DNA of 64,000 nt. Origin: Streptomyces daqingensis (GTDB taxonomy: Bacteria; Actinomycetota; Actinomycetes; Streptomycetales; Streptomycetaceae). The notes below the pieces were generated by a model. It was not told the DNA's origin and made no database searches. It saw only the letters and a list, made by a program, of their open reading frames with translations. Of this stretch, positions 34,086 through 44,500 are shown piece by piece (position 1 is the first letter of the stretch; the number at the start of each line of letters is the position of its first letter). Position numbers and translations under genes: made by a program. The stretch is taken from assembly GCF_014645895.1 (NCBI RefSeq), contig NZ_BMMP01000012.1:1-64000 (forward strand), in the 5' to 3' direction.

Positions 34086-35807
34086 CTACCCCGCGCTCGT
34101 GCCCGCGCGGCCCGGACCGGTGCCCGCGCCGGTGCCCGACCGCGTCAGGGCCCTGTACTCGTCGCTGAGTTCGGACGCGGTGGTCAGGGCGGTGAGGATG
34201 CGGGCCAGCGCGACGGCGTCGTCCTCGGTGGCGCTGAGCCGGCGGCCCCACGCGGCGACGCCCTCGTCCCCCGTGTCGTGCCCGGCCTGGGCGATGGTCC
34301 TGGCGCACCGGTGCAGTACGACGCTGCCGGCGGTGCCCGCCTGGATGGCGGCCTCCAGTGCGTACGGGAGTGCCCCCGCCGGGTCGGCGCACAGCCCGTG
34401 GTAGATCTCCTCCAGGCGCGCCTGGCGCCAGGCGGGGTCCTTCCACAGCCCCGCGGCCTCCAGCGCCGGTTCCAGCGCCCGCCGCTTCTCGCGGTGCGCC
34501 CGCGCGAGAAGGGTGTGCTGCGCCTCCCAGCGCATGGGGGACTGGGCCCGCTGCAGACGGAGCATCGCGGTACGCACCACGTCGTGGTACCGGCAGTGGC
34601 CGTTGTCGCCGCTGACGAACGTCAGACCGCGCATCCAGGCGTACTCCCCCGCCAGGGACTCCGGGGCGAGGAGGCGGTAGAGGTCCTCGTTGAGCTGACG
34701 GGGCAGAGCGCAGGCCAGCGCGGTCCGGCGGCGGTCGGAATCGGTCTCCCACTTGAGAAAGCGCTCGACCGCGCTGTCGGCCGGGTCGCCCACCGCTCCG
34801 GGGCCCAGCGGCCGCGCCTGCCCCAGGGCAGCCACCCAGGCGGGCAGCCGTCCCGACAGGTCGAGGATGACGTCGACGACCTGCTGGTCGGTGACGTCGT
34901 GGGCGGCGAGGAGCTGGCGGGCCTCGTCCTCGGTGAAGACCTCCAACGGCACCTGCTGGACGAGGTCCAGGACTCCGCCCCAGCAATCCCGGTCCAGCCT
35001 TCCCTGGCCGCACAGCACCGTCTGCACGTTGACGGGGAGCGTCCCGTGACGGGAGTCCAGGGTGATGTCGCGCAGCCACCGCTCCAGCAGGGGCGCGGTG
35101 CGCTCGAAGGTGTCGAAGAACAGCACGACGCGGCTGCTGCGTTCGGCTGCCTCGCTCAACTCGGCCAGAAAGACGGGCGTGAGCACGTCCACCGGTGTGA
35201 GGACGAGGCGCAGGTCCTCGTGGCTGCGGAACCGTCCGGCGAGCGCCGAGCGGAGCTTCTCCGTCCCGAGAGCGGCCTGCTGCGGGTCGAGCGCGTTGGC
35301 GACGCCGCCCACTCCGGGGATGAGGCCCAGCCCCGCGAGCCCGATCTGGGTCACGACCGCGCTGGAGAGGGAGGCTGCCGGAGAGCCGCCCGGACCGCCG
35401 TCCTCCCGCTGCCCGGACGGGGAGGGGAACCCGTCCTGGGAGGTCTCCAGTTCGTGGCGCCGCCTCCGGTAGGCCCCGGCCTGCTTCGTGAACTTCTTCA
35501 GCGGACGGCCCTGCTTCTCCAACTGCCCGGCGACCGCCTCCATCGCCTCGACGGCGCTGTGCACCTCGTCGCCCACCCGCGCGGTCACCGCCCCGCTGTC
35601 GCGGGCCAGATGCTCCCAGTACCGCAGCAGCGTCGTCTTTCCCACCCCGCCGAGGCCGTGCACGTGGAAGAGGAACTGGAAGTCCGGGTCCTCCGGGTCG
35701 CGGGCCAGGTTGTCGCGGAAGACGGCGACTTCACCGGCGCGGCCGACGAATCCGTCACGCAGACGCTGCTGCACCAGGTCCTGACGTGAACGCCTGTGCT
35801 GCGCCAC
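34086..35807 (-). CDS. STAND-type P-loop ATPase
   Basis: 573 aa. FVGRAGEVAVFRDNL at residues 20-34 is the VGRxxE motif that opens many STAND/AAA NTPases, followed by Walker A GLGGVGKT (51-58) and Walker B VVLFFDTFE. A Gly/Ala-rich hydrophobic stretch (AVVTQIGLAGLGLIPGVGGVANAL) interrupts the NTPase core and may contact membrane. Residues 320-420 look like a winged helix (TEDEARQLLAAHDV, DRRRTALACALPRQL), and the C-terminal third is all-helical. STAND proteins are signal-transducing switches. It heads a minus-strand series with the PBP-domain membrane protein and a hypothetical protein. The family subclass is unassigned. Confidence 0.82.
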   Translation of the reverse strand: MAQHRRSRQDLVQQRLRDGFVGRAGEVAVFRDNLARDPEDPDFQFLFHVHGLGGVGKTTLLRYWEHLARDSGAVTARVGDEVHSAVEAMEAVAGQLEKQGRPLKKFTKQAGAYRRRRHELETSQDGFPSPSGQREDGGPGGSPAASLSSAVVTQIGLAGLGLIPGVGGVANALDPQQAALGTEKLRSALAGRFRSHEDLRLVLTPVDVLTPVFLAELSEAAERSSRVVLFFDTFERTAPLLERWLRDITLDSRHGTLPVNVQTVLCGQGRLDRDCWGGVLDLVQQVPLEVFTEDEARQLLAAHDVTDQQVVDVILDLSGRLPAWVAALGQARPLGPGAVGDPADSAVERFLKWETDSDRRRTALACALPRQLNEDLYRLLAPESLAGEYAWMRGLTFVSGDNGHCRYHDVVRTAMLRLQRAQSPMRWEAQHTLLARAHREKRRALEPALEAAGLWKDPAWRQARLEEIYHGLCADPAGALPYALEAAIQAGTAGSVVLHRCARTIAQAGHDTGDEGVAAWGRRLSATEDDAVALARILTALTTASELSDEYRALTRSGTGAGTGPGRAGTSAG

Positions 35808-36062
35808 TCGCCCACCGCCCTTACAGTCGCGGCCCGGTGACTTTCCGTCATCCCGGGCCCGAACAGGGAGACGAGTTCATTGTGGACTCGCGCCGCACCG
35901 CGAACCGGGCGCGCCTCGCCGTGACACAGCCCTCGGAGAACCCCCACGGAGCAGCCCGCGGGCCTCGGAGTTCCGGAAGCCGGGCGCCAAGGCCGTCAGG
36001 CCGTGTATGACAGATTGCGCCTTGCTCGCCCGCGGCGGACGACGACATTCGTCAGACACGCC

Positions 36063-36761
36063 CTAGCGGACGCCCAGCGCCCGCCCGTTGGCGAGCAGCG
36101 CCTCGATTCCGTCGAGGTCGTGGACGGTGAGGGTCCCCGCCTCCGACGATCTGCGGCCGCCGTTGGGTGAGCACATCACCGGCTTGACACCGGAGGGCGT
36201 GGCGACGCACTCGTACGTCTCCACGATGCCGTTGCGGTTCAGGTCGAGATTGGGGTGGTCGAGGCCGAGTACGTGCAGCATCTCGTGCACGAACGTGTTG
36301 CGCAGCTTGTAGGGCGAGATGTACCAGCTGCCGTCGAAGTACTCGCTGTCCATCGACACGACGCCGCCCGCCGCCACACCGTCCGCGGGGTGGGGGCACG
36401 GGGCTCCGCGGCTGTAACCGCCCCGCCCCATCGGGCGGTGCTCCTCCGTGTAGTGGACGTGCCCCTGGGGCGGGCAGGCGGAACCGGCGACTTCCTCGAC
36501 GCCGCCGACGGCCATGTTCAGCCCCGCTGCCCTGAGTTGGGCGACGGCCTTCGTCAGATGAGGGGTGTAGCGCTTCTTCAGGTCGGCGGAGGCGAAGGTG
36601 ACGGTGTAGGGACGGTCCGGGCTGAGCGCGGACACCCCGAACTGCGTGGTGAGCTTGAATCCGTGGCCTTGCGTGACGAGCGTGTCGGCGCGTACTGGCG
36701 TGACGGCGAGTGCGCAGGTCACTGCCATCGCCGTGCCGAAGATGAGGCTGCTCCTCAGCAT
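36063..36761 (-). CDS. Secreted metzincin-like zinc metalloprotease
   Basis: 232 aa from ATG 36761 with AGGAG 6 nt before the start codon. A Sec signal peptide covers residues 1-25 (hydrophobic core, VRA-DT cleavage). The zinc motif HEMLHVLGLDH gives ligands H159, H163 and H169 with catalytic E160, and VMC around M196 serves as a Met-turn, so this is a metzincin of the matrixin/snapalysin type. Residues 26-150 hold a propeptide-like or beta segment with Cys95/Cys122. It would be exported and cleave proteins outside the cell. It is monocistronic, 255 nt upstream of the STAND ATPase gene on the same strand, and no functional link is implied. Confidence 0.88.
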   Translation of the reverse strand: MLRSSLIFGTAMAVTCALAVTPVRADTLVTQGHGFKLTTQFGVSALSPDRPYTVTFASADLKKRYTPHLTKAVAQLRAAGLNMAVGGVEEVAGSACPPQGHVHYTEEHRPMGRGGYSRGAPCPHPADGVAAGGVVSMDSEYFDGSWYISPYKLRNTFVHEMLHVLGLDHPNLDLNRNGIVETYECVATPSGVKPVMCSPNGGRRSSEAGTLTVHDLDGIEALLANGRALGVR

Positions 36762-36947
36762 CTGGGGCTCCTATGAAGTTGTGTGGGGGGGAGACGCCAC
36801 CGTGACGCCCGGGGCCTCGACGGCGGCGTGAAGCCCGTACGGACAAGACGCACGGACAGGCAGTCCGGTTACCCGGCAATATCCGTTTTCTTCACAACTG
36901 GCCCGTCCCGCAAACCAGGAGCGGACGGACGACGGCCACGCCGCAGG

Positions 36948-37187
36948 TCACCGGGGCCACTTGAGGCTCTGAGCGTTCGCCTCCCGGACCTTCGCGAGGA
37001 GCGCCCTGCGCCGCGCTTCCTCCTCGCACTCCCCCGGCCCGTCCCGTCCCGGACCTGTTCGCTCCCGGCCCGGGCCGGTACCGCCGCCGGTGTGCGCCGG
37101 ACCGGCGGCGGTCCCGGGCCGTTCGGGGTCGTCCTCCTCCCCCGTCTCCCCTTCTTCGCCGTACGGGGCCCCTCGCTCATCTCCCAC
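36948..37187 (-). CDS. Small hydrophilic hypothetical protein
   Basis: 79 aa if translation starts at GTG 37187, which overlaps the preceding small gene by 11 nt. The Gly/Glu/Pro-rich body ends with a more ordered ARRRALLAKVREANAQSLKW. Similar small pairs sit beside Xre/DUF397 genes in Streptomyces, as I remember. The start is uncertain: GTG codons further upstream are also in frame. No function is known. Confidence 0.45.
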   Translation of the reverse strand: MGDERGAPYGEEGETGEEDDPERPGTAAGPAHTGGGTGPGRERTGPGRDGPGECEEEARRRALLAKVREANAQSLKWPR

Positions 37188-37410
37188 GGCCCGCACCCCG
37201 CAGCGCGGCGGCGAGTTCGCGGGCGACCCGGGGGCTGCAGCGGCCGAGATCGACGAGCGGTGGCAGATAGTCACAGCCGAACGTCACCGGATCGAGCCCC
37301 AGCGAGGGCAGCAGGATGCCCGCTTCGGAGAGTGCGGCGTGCAGTTCGTCGCGCGCCGCCTCCGCCTCTTCGACCACGTCAGAGGCGGTGCGGGGTCCGG
37401 GTGGTTCCAT
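37177..37410 (-). CDS. Small acidic hypothetical protein
   Basis: 77 aa from ATG 37410; GGGGAG lies 9 nt upstream. Sequence has EEAEAARDELHAALSEAGILLPSLGLDPVTF and a C-terminal LVDLGRCSPRVARELAAALR, a pattern common to a Streptomyces family of unknown function found near regulators. It is divergent from the Xre/DUF5753 gene (115 nt between) and overlaps the next small gene. The open frame reaches 37854 but that extension is antisense to the regulator and is not real. Confidence 0.55.
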   Translation of the reverse strand: MEPPGPRTASDVVEEAEAARDELHAALSEAGILLPSLGLDPVTFGCDYLPPLVDLGRCSPRVARELAAALRGAGRGR

Positions 37411-37470
37411 GTGCTCACGCTCCCCTTGCTGAATTCTTCTTCCCGGGCAACGAGCATGGACGCGTGACGC

Positions 37471-37476
37471 TACGAT
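37471..37476 (+). promoter_or_regulatory. Candidate -10 of the Xre/DUF5753 gene
   Basis: TACGAT fits the -10 consensus and would give a leader of about 43 nt before GTG 37526. I see no good -35 at 17-18 nt. Confidence 0.3.
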
Positions 37477-37525
37477 CACCAGGGGTAACGGTTTACGCAG
37501 CACCGGAACGAAAACGGGGGTCCCA

Positions 37526-38368
37526 GTGCCCGCACCCAAGGAACTCGACCCGTCCGCGTCCCTCGCCGCGCTGTACGGGGCGAAGATCCGGAAGCTGCGC
37601 ACCCGGGCGGGATGGACGCAGCGGGAGCTGGGCGACAGGGTCCCCGTCGCCCACAGCCGCATCGCCCAGTTCGAGCTGGGCAACGAGACCCCGCCCGAGG
37701 ACGTCGCCGGGAAATTGGACCAACTCCTCGGCGCGGACGGGGACTTGACCGACCTGTGGAAACACGTCCGGCGGACGCCCATCCCGGACTGGGCGCGCAA
37801 GTTCGTCGCGTACGAGGCCAGGGCCAGGAAGATGCGCAAGTTCTCGCAGATCATTCCCGGGCTCGCGCAGACCGAGGCGTACGCCCGGGCCGTACTCCTG
37901 TCCGGCCAGATCTACGACGACGCGGATGTGGAGGCGAAGGTCTCGGCCAGGCTCGACCGGCAGTCCGTTCTGGAACGGCCCGACCCTCCATGGGTGTGGA
38001 TCATCCTCGACGAGGCGGTCCTGTACCGGGTGGTCGAGGGCCCTTCGACGATGCGTGAACAGCTGGCGCACCTCCTGGAACTGGGAGGGAGGCCCCGCAT
38101 TCACATGCAGGTGCTGCCGTTCAAGGACGTCGACCCGGCCGCCATGGGCGGCTCCTTCACCCTGCTGTCACTGCCGGACGGAGGCGAGGTGGCCTACGAG
38201 GAGGGCATCGTCTTCGGCCGCCTCGTCGAGGATTCCGAGGCTGTGGTGCGGCGTTCGGTCCTCTACGATCGGCTGCAGGCCAGCGCCCTGTCCCCTACCG
38301 CGTCCGCGGGCCTGATCCGCGGCGTCATGGAGGAGCACTACTCATGTGCGTCAGACGAGATGTCGTAG
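37526..38368 (+). CDS. Xre-type HTH regulator with DUF5753 domain
   Basis: 280 aa from GTG 37526. Residues 15-75 are a helix-turn-helix_31/XRE domain (LYGAKIRKLRTRAGWTQRELGDRV, AHSRIAQFELGNETP); residues 95-270 are DUF5753 (AYEARARKMRKFSQIIPGLAQTEAYARAVL, then VWIILDEAVLYRVV and HMQVLPF). This architecture is very common in Streptomyces, where it pairs with a DUF397 protein to control development or antibiotic production, as with BldB/WhiJ-like systems. Here the DUF397 gene follows with a 25-nt overlap, so the two form one functional unit. Confidence 0.93.
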   Translation: MPAPKELDPSASLAALYGAKIRKLRTRAGWTQRELGDRVPVAHSRIAQFELGNETPPEDVAGKLDQLLGADGDLTDLWKHVRRTPIPDWARKFVAYEARARKMRKFSQIIPGLAQTEAYARAVLLSGQIYDDADVEAKVSARLDRQSVLERPDPPWVWIILDEAVLYRVVEGPSTMREQLAHLLELGGRPRIHMQVLPFKDVDPAAMGGSFTLLSLPDGGEVAYEEGIVFGRLVEDSEAVVRRSVLYDRLQASALSPTASAGLIRGVMEEHYSCASDEMS

Positions 38369-38574
38369 CCGGGGCGCAGTGGCGCAAGAGCGGTTACAGC
38401 AACGCGGCAGGCGGTGACTGCGTCGAACTTGCCCTGAACGTAAGGGACTTCGTGCCCGTTCGGGACAGCAAGGACCCCGGCGGCCCCCTGCTCGTCTTCC
38501 CGTCGGCCTCCTGGGCGGCGTTCGTCGATCGCGTGAAGCGGGACGGGCAGGCGGGCGGGGCCGCTCAGGCCTGA
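38344..38574 (+). CDS. DUF397 protein, partner of the Xre regulator
   Basis: 76 aa. Core signature WRKSGYSNAAGGDCVELA, then VPVRDSKDPGGPLLVFPSASWAAFV, is that of DUF397. Such proteins act as small partners that counter Xre/DUF5753 repressors. The start overlaps the regulator by 25 nt (translational coupling). Its 3' end overlaps the end of the converging NRPS gene: the ten-base palindrome TCAGGCCTGA (38565-38574) supplies both stop codons. Confidence 0.9.
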   Translation: MCVRRDVVAGAQWRKSGYSNAAGGDCVELALNVRDFVPVRDSKDPGGPLLVFPSASWAAFVDRVKRDGQAGGAAQA

Positions 38575-41500
38575 CCGCCCGCGCCGGCGGCTTCCGCGGC
38601 GCCCCCTTCCCCGGCTTCCGGGGCGGATCCCGTGTCCGTGTGCAGGACGTCCGCCACCCGCGCGTCCGGTGAACCCGTCAACTTCGCCAAGATCGCCTGC
38701 AGTTCGGAGGCGATGCGCTCCGCGCGGCGGCGGTCGAGCACGTCGGGGCGGTAGTCGAAGCGCAGCGCGACGCCCGCCTCTCCCGCGAACGCCACGAGCG
38801 TCAGGGGGTAGTGAGCGGCGTCGCGGCCCTCGATGCCCTCGATGCGCAGGCCGGGCACGGGCTGTTCGAGCCCCGCCTGGTCCAGCGGGTAGTTCTCGAA
38901 GACGACGTGGGTGTCGAACAACTCCCGCCGTCCCGCGAGGCGTTGAATCTCGCCCAGACCGACGTGGTGGTGGGGCAGCATGCGGGCCTGTTCCTCCTGG
39001 AAGCGTGCCAGCATCTCCCGGACGGTCTCGGAGCCGTCGATCGCCACGCGTACGGGGACGGTGTTGATGAACAGCCCGATCATCGTCTCCATGCCCGGCA
39101 CTTCGGGCCTGCGGCCGGAGACCGTCGTACCGAAGACGACGTCGTCCGTTCCGCAGGAGCGCGCCAGGAGCAGCGACCAGGCCCCCAGCAGCACGTTGTT
39201 GAGCGTCAGCCCGTCCCGGGTCGCGGTGCGGCGCAGCGCGTCGGCCAGCTCGCCGGGAAGGACGACCTGCATGGGCTGCGGCTGCACCGAGCCGACGCTG
39301 ATCTCGCCGTCCGTCAGCCTCGTCGGCCCGCTGATGCCGCCGAGGGTCTCCCGCCACGCCGTGCGGGACGCCTCGGCGTCCAACTCCGCGAGTGCGGCGA
39401 GGTGTTCACGGTACGGCGTGACGGCGGGCAGCTTCGCCGTGCCGCCACGCGCGTCGTACAGGGCGAAGAACTCCCGCACCAGCAGGGGCATGGACCAGCC
39501 GTCGAGCAGCAGGTGGTGGTTGGTGAGGACGAGCCTGTGGTCGCCGGGGCCGCAGTCGAACAGGCTGTAGCGCAGCAGGGGCGGCCGGTCGAGGGTGAAA
39601 CGGCCCCGCAGGTCGGCGTGGAGGAGGCGGCGGAAGACCTGCTCGCGGCGAGCGGCGGCGACTCCCGTGAGGTCGACCTGCCGCCAGGGCGGTTCGACCG
39701 CTCCGGGAAGCACCTGTACAGGGCGCTCCAGGTCCTCGTGCTCGAACGCGGCGGCGAGGTTCGGGTGGCGTTCCAGCAGGGCCCGCGCGGCTGCCCGCAG
39801 CGCGCCGGTGTCCGGCTTCTCCCCCAGGCGCATCACGACCTGCGCCTGGTACACGTCCGGGCTGTCCGGTGCGAACAGCGAGTGGAAGAGCAGGCCCTCC
39901 TGGAGGGAGGTGAGGGGCAGTACGTCGGTCAGGCCGGGGTGCTTCTCCTCCAGGCGTTCGACGTCGTCCTGGCGGAGTCCGGCCAACGGCAGGTCCGACG
40001 GGCTGCGGCCGCCGGCACCGGGGGACGACGCGTGCGCCACCAGCGCGTAGAGCGCGCTGAACCACAGGTCGGCCAGCTCACGCACCTCGGAGGGCCGGAA
40101 CAGGCCCGCCGCCCAGGACCATTCGGCGTTCAGCTCGGGACCGTGGGGACCGTCCACGGTGAGCGAGTTGACGTCGATCAGGTGGCCGCCCGGGAGGGCG
40201 GCCTCCGCGTGTCCGTCGCCCGCGAGGGCGGCGGTGTCGGCGGTGATCCCCCAGTCGGCTTCTTCGGCGGCGCTCATCCGGCCGAGGTAGTTGAAGCCCA
40301 TCCGGGGAGTGGCGGCGTGGGAGAGTTCGGGGCCCGTACGGGGGTCCAGGTAGCGCAGGACCCCGTATCCGACGCCTCGGTCGGGGACCGCGCGCAGGCG
40401 CTCCTTGACGCGTTTCAGCGCCTGCCCGAGGGCGGGTGACGCCGTCCACACGTCGTTCCACTCGCAGCCGGTCGGCTCGATGCGCACGGGGTAGACGCTG
40501 GTCAACCAGCCGACCGTGCGGGTGAGTTCGGCCTCCGGCCGGTCGGGAAGGTCGGGGCGGCCGTGCGATTCGAGGTCCAGGAGGACGTCGCCCGGGGCCA
40601 GTCCGCGCCGGCGGCGCCACTCCTCCACGGCGAGGGTGAGCCCGGTGAGCAGCACCGGTTCGACCCCGCAGTGGAAGGCGGCTCCCACCTCCGTCAGCAG
40701 TTCGCGGGTGCGCTCCGGCGGCATCGTCGTCCGCAGATGCCCGATGCCCGGGGGCACTTCGGCTGGATCGCCGCCGGTCCTCTCCGGGGCGACGAGTGCG
40801 GGGTCCGGGCCGGAGAGCGTGCGGGCCCACAGGGCGTGCTCGTCCTTGCGGGTCCCCTCCCTGCCCTGCTCGGCGAGGAGCCGGGCCCACTGGGAAAACG
40901 ACGTTCGGACGGGCGGCAGTTGGGGTCGCTCCCCAGCCGCGACGGCTGCGTAGGCGGCGGCGAGGTCGGGCAGCAGGATGCGCCAGGAGACCCCGTCGAC
41001 CGCGAAGTGGTGGACGACGAGCACCACCCGGCCGTGGTGGTCCGGGCCGCGGTCGACGAGTACGGCCTGCAGCATGCGGCCGGCACGCGGGTCGAGCCTG
41101 CGGCGGGCCTCCCGCATCGCTTCGCCCAGCGCCTCGGGGAGAACGTCGGGCCGCCCGCCGGTCCCGGAGCCGGCCGGGGCGGCCGGACCGTCCGGGGCGG
41201 GGACGCGGTGCAGGCGGACGCAGTCCTCCGCGCGCACCGCGCCGGGGGCGAGCGTCTCCAGCGTCCATTCGTCCAAGCCGTTTGCGGGGTCCGCCGTACC
41301 GTCTCCGGGCTGCGGAGCGGAGGTTCCGAAGCGCATGCGCAGGGCCGGGTGGTGGTCGAGCAGCGTCCGCACGGCCTCCGTCAGCCGCTCCGCGGTCGCT
41401 CCGAGCGGGGCGCGCAGCGTCATGGACTGGCTGAACGCCGCGGTCTCACCGCCGTGTTCACGCCACCAGTGCATGACGGGGGTCAGCGGCAGCGGGCCGG

Positions 41501-44500
41501 TCTCCTCGTCCGCGTCGGGTTTCCCGGCGGCGCCGCCGTCCTTCTCCGCCGACCGCTGCGTCACGGTGGCGAGTTCGGCCACCGTGGGGTGGCGGAAGAC
41601 GTCCCGCACGTTGAGGTGGTACCCGGCCGCACGGGCGCGGCTGACGAGCTGGATGGCGGTGATGCTGTCGCCGCCGAGGTCGAAGAAGGCGTCGGTGACT
41701 CCGGCGGCGGGCAGGCGCAGCAGGTCGGCGACGATGCCGCAGAGCACCCTCTCGCACTCCGTCCGCGGCTCCGCTGCCGCGGTGGCGGGCTCGGCCCGGA
41801 CGGGCGCCGGCAGCGCCGCACGGTCGAGCTTGCCGTTGCGGGTCAACGGCAGTTGCTCCAGGACGACATGGGCCGTGGGCACCATGTAGTCGGGCAGCAC
41901 GGCGGCGGCATGCCCGCGGGCGGCCTCCCAGTCCACGCTCCCTTCCGGTTCCGCGGGCACCAGGTAGGCGACGAGGCGCCGCTCGCCCGGCTGGTCCTCC
42001 CGGGCGACGACGGCAACCTGGCCGGCGCCGCCCCTGCCCGCCAGGGCGGCGGCGACCTCCCCCGTCTCGATGCGGAAGCCGCGGAGCTTGACCTGGCCGT
42101 CGGCGCGGCCCACGAATCCCAGCACCCCGGCGGGCAGCCAGCGGACGAGGTCGCCGGTGCGGTACATGCGCGCACCGGCCGGGCCGAACGGGTCGGCCAC
42201 GAAGCGCTCGGCTGTGAGGGCGGGACGGTGGAGGTAGCCGCGTGCCACGCCGGGCCCGGCGATGTACAACTCGCCTGTCACGCCTGCCGGTACGGGCTGC
42301 AGCGCGTCGTCGAGCACGTAGGCGCGCATGCCGTCCAGGGGGCGCCCGATGGGCACGCCGCCGCCCTCTCCGGCCTGGCCGCCGCTCTCCCGCACGTCGC
42401 CTTCCGTGACGGCGTGCCTGGTGGCGAACGTCGTGGTCTCGGTGGGCCCGTAGCCGTTGACTACGCGGGTGCCCGGGCAGTGCCGGTGCACTGCGCGGAC
42501 GGCGCGGGGCGACACGACGTCGCCGCCCGTCCAGACCTCTTCGAGGGGGCGCAGCGCGGCGGGCCTCTCCTCGGCGACGAGCTGGAAGAGGCCCGCCGTC
42601 AGCCAGAGGCTGGTGACGTCCTCCTCCGCGACGAGCCGCTCCAGCGTCTCCACGTCCAGCTCGCCCGCCGGTGCGACGACCACTTCGCCGCCTGTCAGCA
42701 GGGGGCCCCAGATCTCGAACGTGGAGGCGTCGAAGGAGTGCGGGGAGTGCAGCAGGCTCCGCCGCGGCGCCTGCCGGCGTCCGGTGCCGTCGACGGCGAG
42801 GGCGACGATGTCGGCGTGGGTGACGGCGACTCCCTTGGGGACGCCCGTCGACCCGGAGGTGTACATGACGTAGGCGAGCGAGGCCGGGGCCGCCGGACCT
42901 GCGGGGGCGTCCACCGGGTCCTCGGCGTCCGCGCCGCCCGTCTGGTGCCGGACGCCGACGACGCGGGGCGAACCCGGCCAGCTGCTCCCGTCCTCGCCGC
43001 CGGTGTCCGTGACGATCAGCGGGGCGCGCGACTCGGCCACGACCTGTTCCTGCCGCGCACGCGGGGCCCTCGGGTCGAGCGGCACGTAGGCGCCGCCCGC
43101 CCTGAGAACCGCCAGCAGCGTCACGACGAGATCGGCCGACCGCTCCAGCAGCACGGCGACAGGCGTCTCCGCGGTCACGCCGCAGCCGGCGAGCCGTCCG
43201 GCCAGCTCCGCCGAGCGGGCGTCCAACTCGGCGTAGCTGAGGGCGACTCCGGGTGCTCGGAGGGCCACGGCGCCGGGCGTGGCGCGTACCTGCTCGGCGA
43301 AGCGCCGCGGAACGGTACGGGCGGCGGACGGCGGCAGGGCGGCCCCGGTGCCCCAGCCGGTGAGCAGGCGGCGCCGTTCCGGCCGTCCGAGGATGTCCAG
43401 CGCGTGCAGCGGCTCGTCCGGGCGGGCCGAGGCGGCTGCCAGCAGCCGTTCGAAGCGTTCGCCGAAGGCCTCGGCCGTCGCGCGTTCGAAGAGGGCGCTG
43501 CGGTATTCGATCCGGCCGTCCAGGCCGAGGCAGGCGCCGTCCGGCCCGCGGTGCTCGTACACGCTCAGGCACAGGTCGAACTTGGCGGCGCTGGTGTGCA
43601 CGGCGCTGACCGTCGTCGACAGGCCCGGCAGGTCGAGCTGCCGGGGCGGCGCCTGCGTGAGGGTCATCATCACCTGGAACAGCGGCTGGCCCGGGGCGCT
43701 CCGGTCGGGGTTGAGGGCTTCGACGACGAGGTCGAACGGCACGTCCTGGTGCTCGAAGGCCGCGAGGTCCGCCTCCCGTACCCTCGCCAGCAGTTCGCGG
43801 TACGTGGGCGATCCCGAGGTGTCCGTACGCAGCACCACCGTGTTCACGAAGAACCCCACGAGGCCGTCGAGGCGTTCGTCCGCCCGGCCTTCGACGGCGG
43901 TTCCCACGGGTACATCCGTGCCCGCTCCCAGACGCGTCAGCAGCGCGGCCAGCGCGGCGTGCACCGCCATGAACGGACTGGCCTGCTCGGAGGCCGCCAA
44001 CTCGGCCAGCCGGGCGTGGACTTGGGCGGGCACGCGGAAGCCGACGCTGTCCCCGGCGCTGCTGGACTCCTCCGGTTCCTCCGGGCTCGGTGCCCGGTCG
44101 GCGGGGAGCGGGATACGCCGCGGAAGGTCTTCGAGAGCGCGGGTCCAGTGACCGAGGCCCTCGTCCGTCCCGGGTGCCTGCGCGTCCCCATCGTCGAGCA
44201 GTCCGCGCTGCCAGAGGGCGTAGTCGGCGTACTGGACGGGCAGCGGCTCCCAGTCGGGCCCGGCGCCCCGGCAGCGGGCGGTGTACGCGGCGGCCAGGTC
44301 GTGCAGCAGCGGGCCGAGGGAGGCGGCGTCGCACGCGATGTGGTGCAGCAGGAGCAGCAGGGCGTGTTCGCGCCGTCCGCAGGCGAACAGCCGGGCCCGC
44401 AGGGGAGGTTCGGAATCCAGCCGGAAGGCGTGGCGGGCAGCCGCGGCGAGTGCGTCCTCCAGCCCGCCAGGGTCCGTCCGCACGTCGGAGAGCCAGGGGT

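Noticed and set aside
37411..37854. N-terminal extension of the small minus-strand gene
   Set aside because: It is antisense to the Xre/DUF5753 gene; a good RBS precedes ATG 37410.
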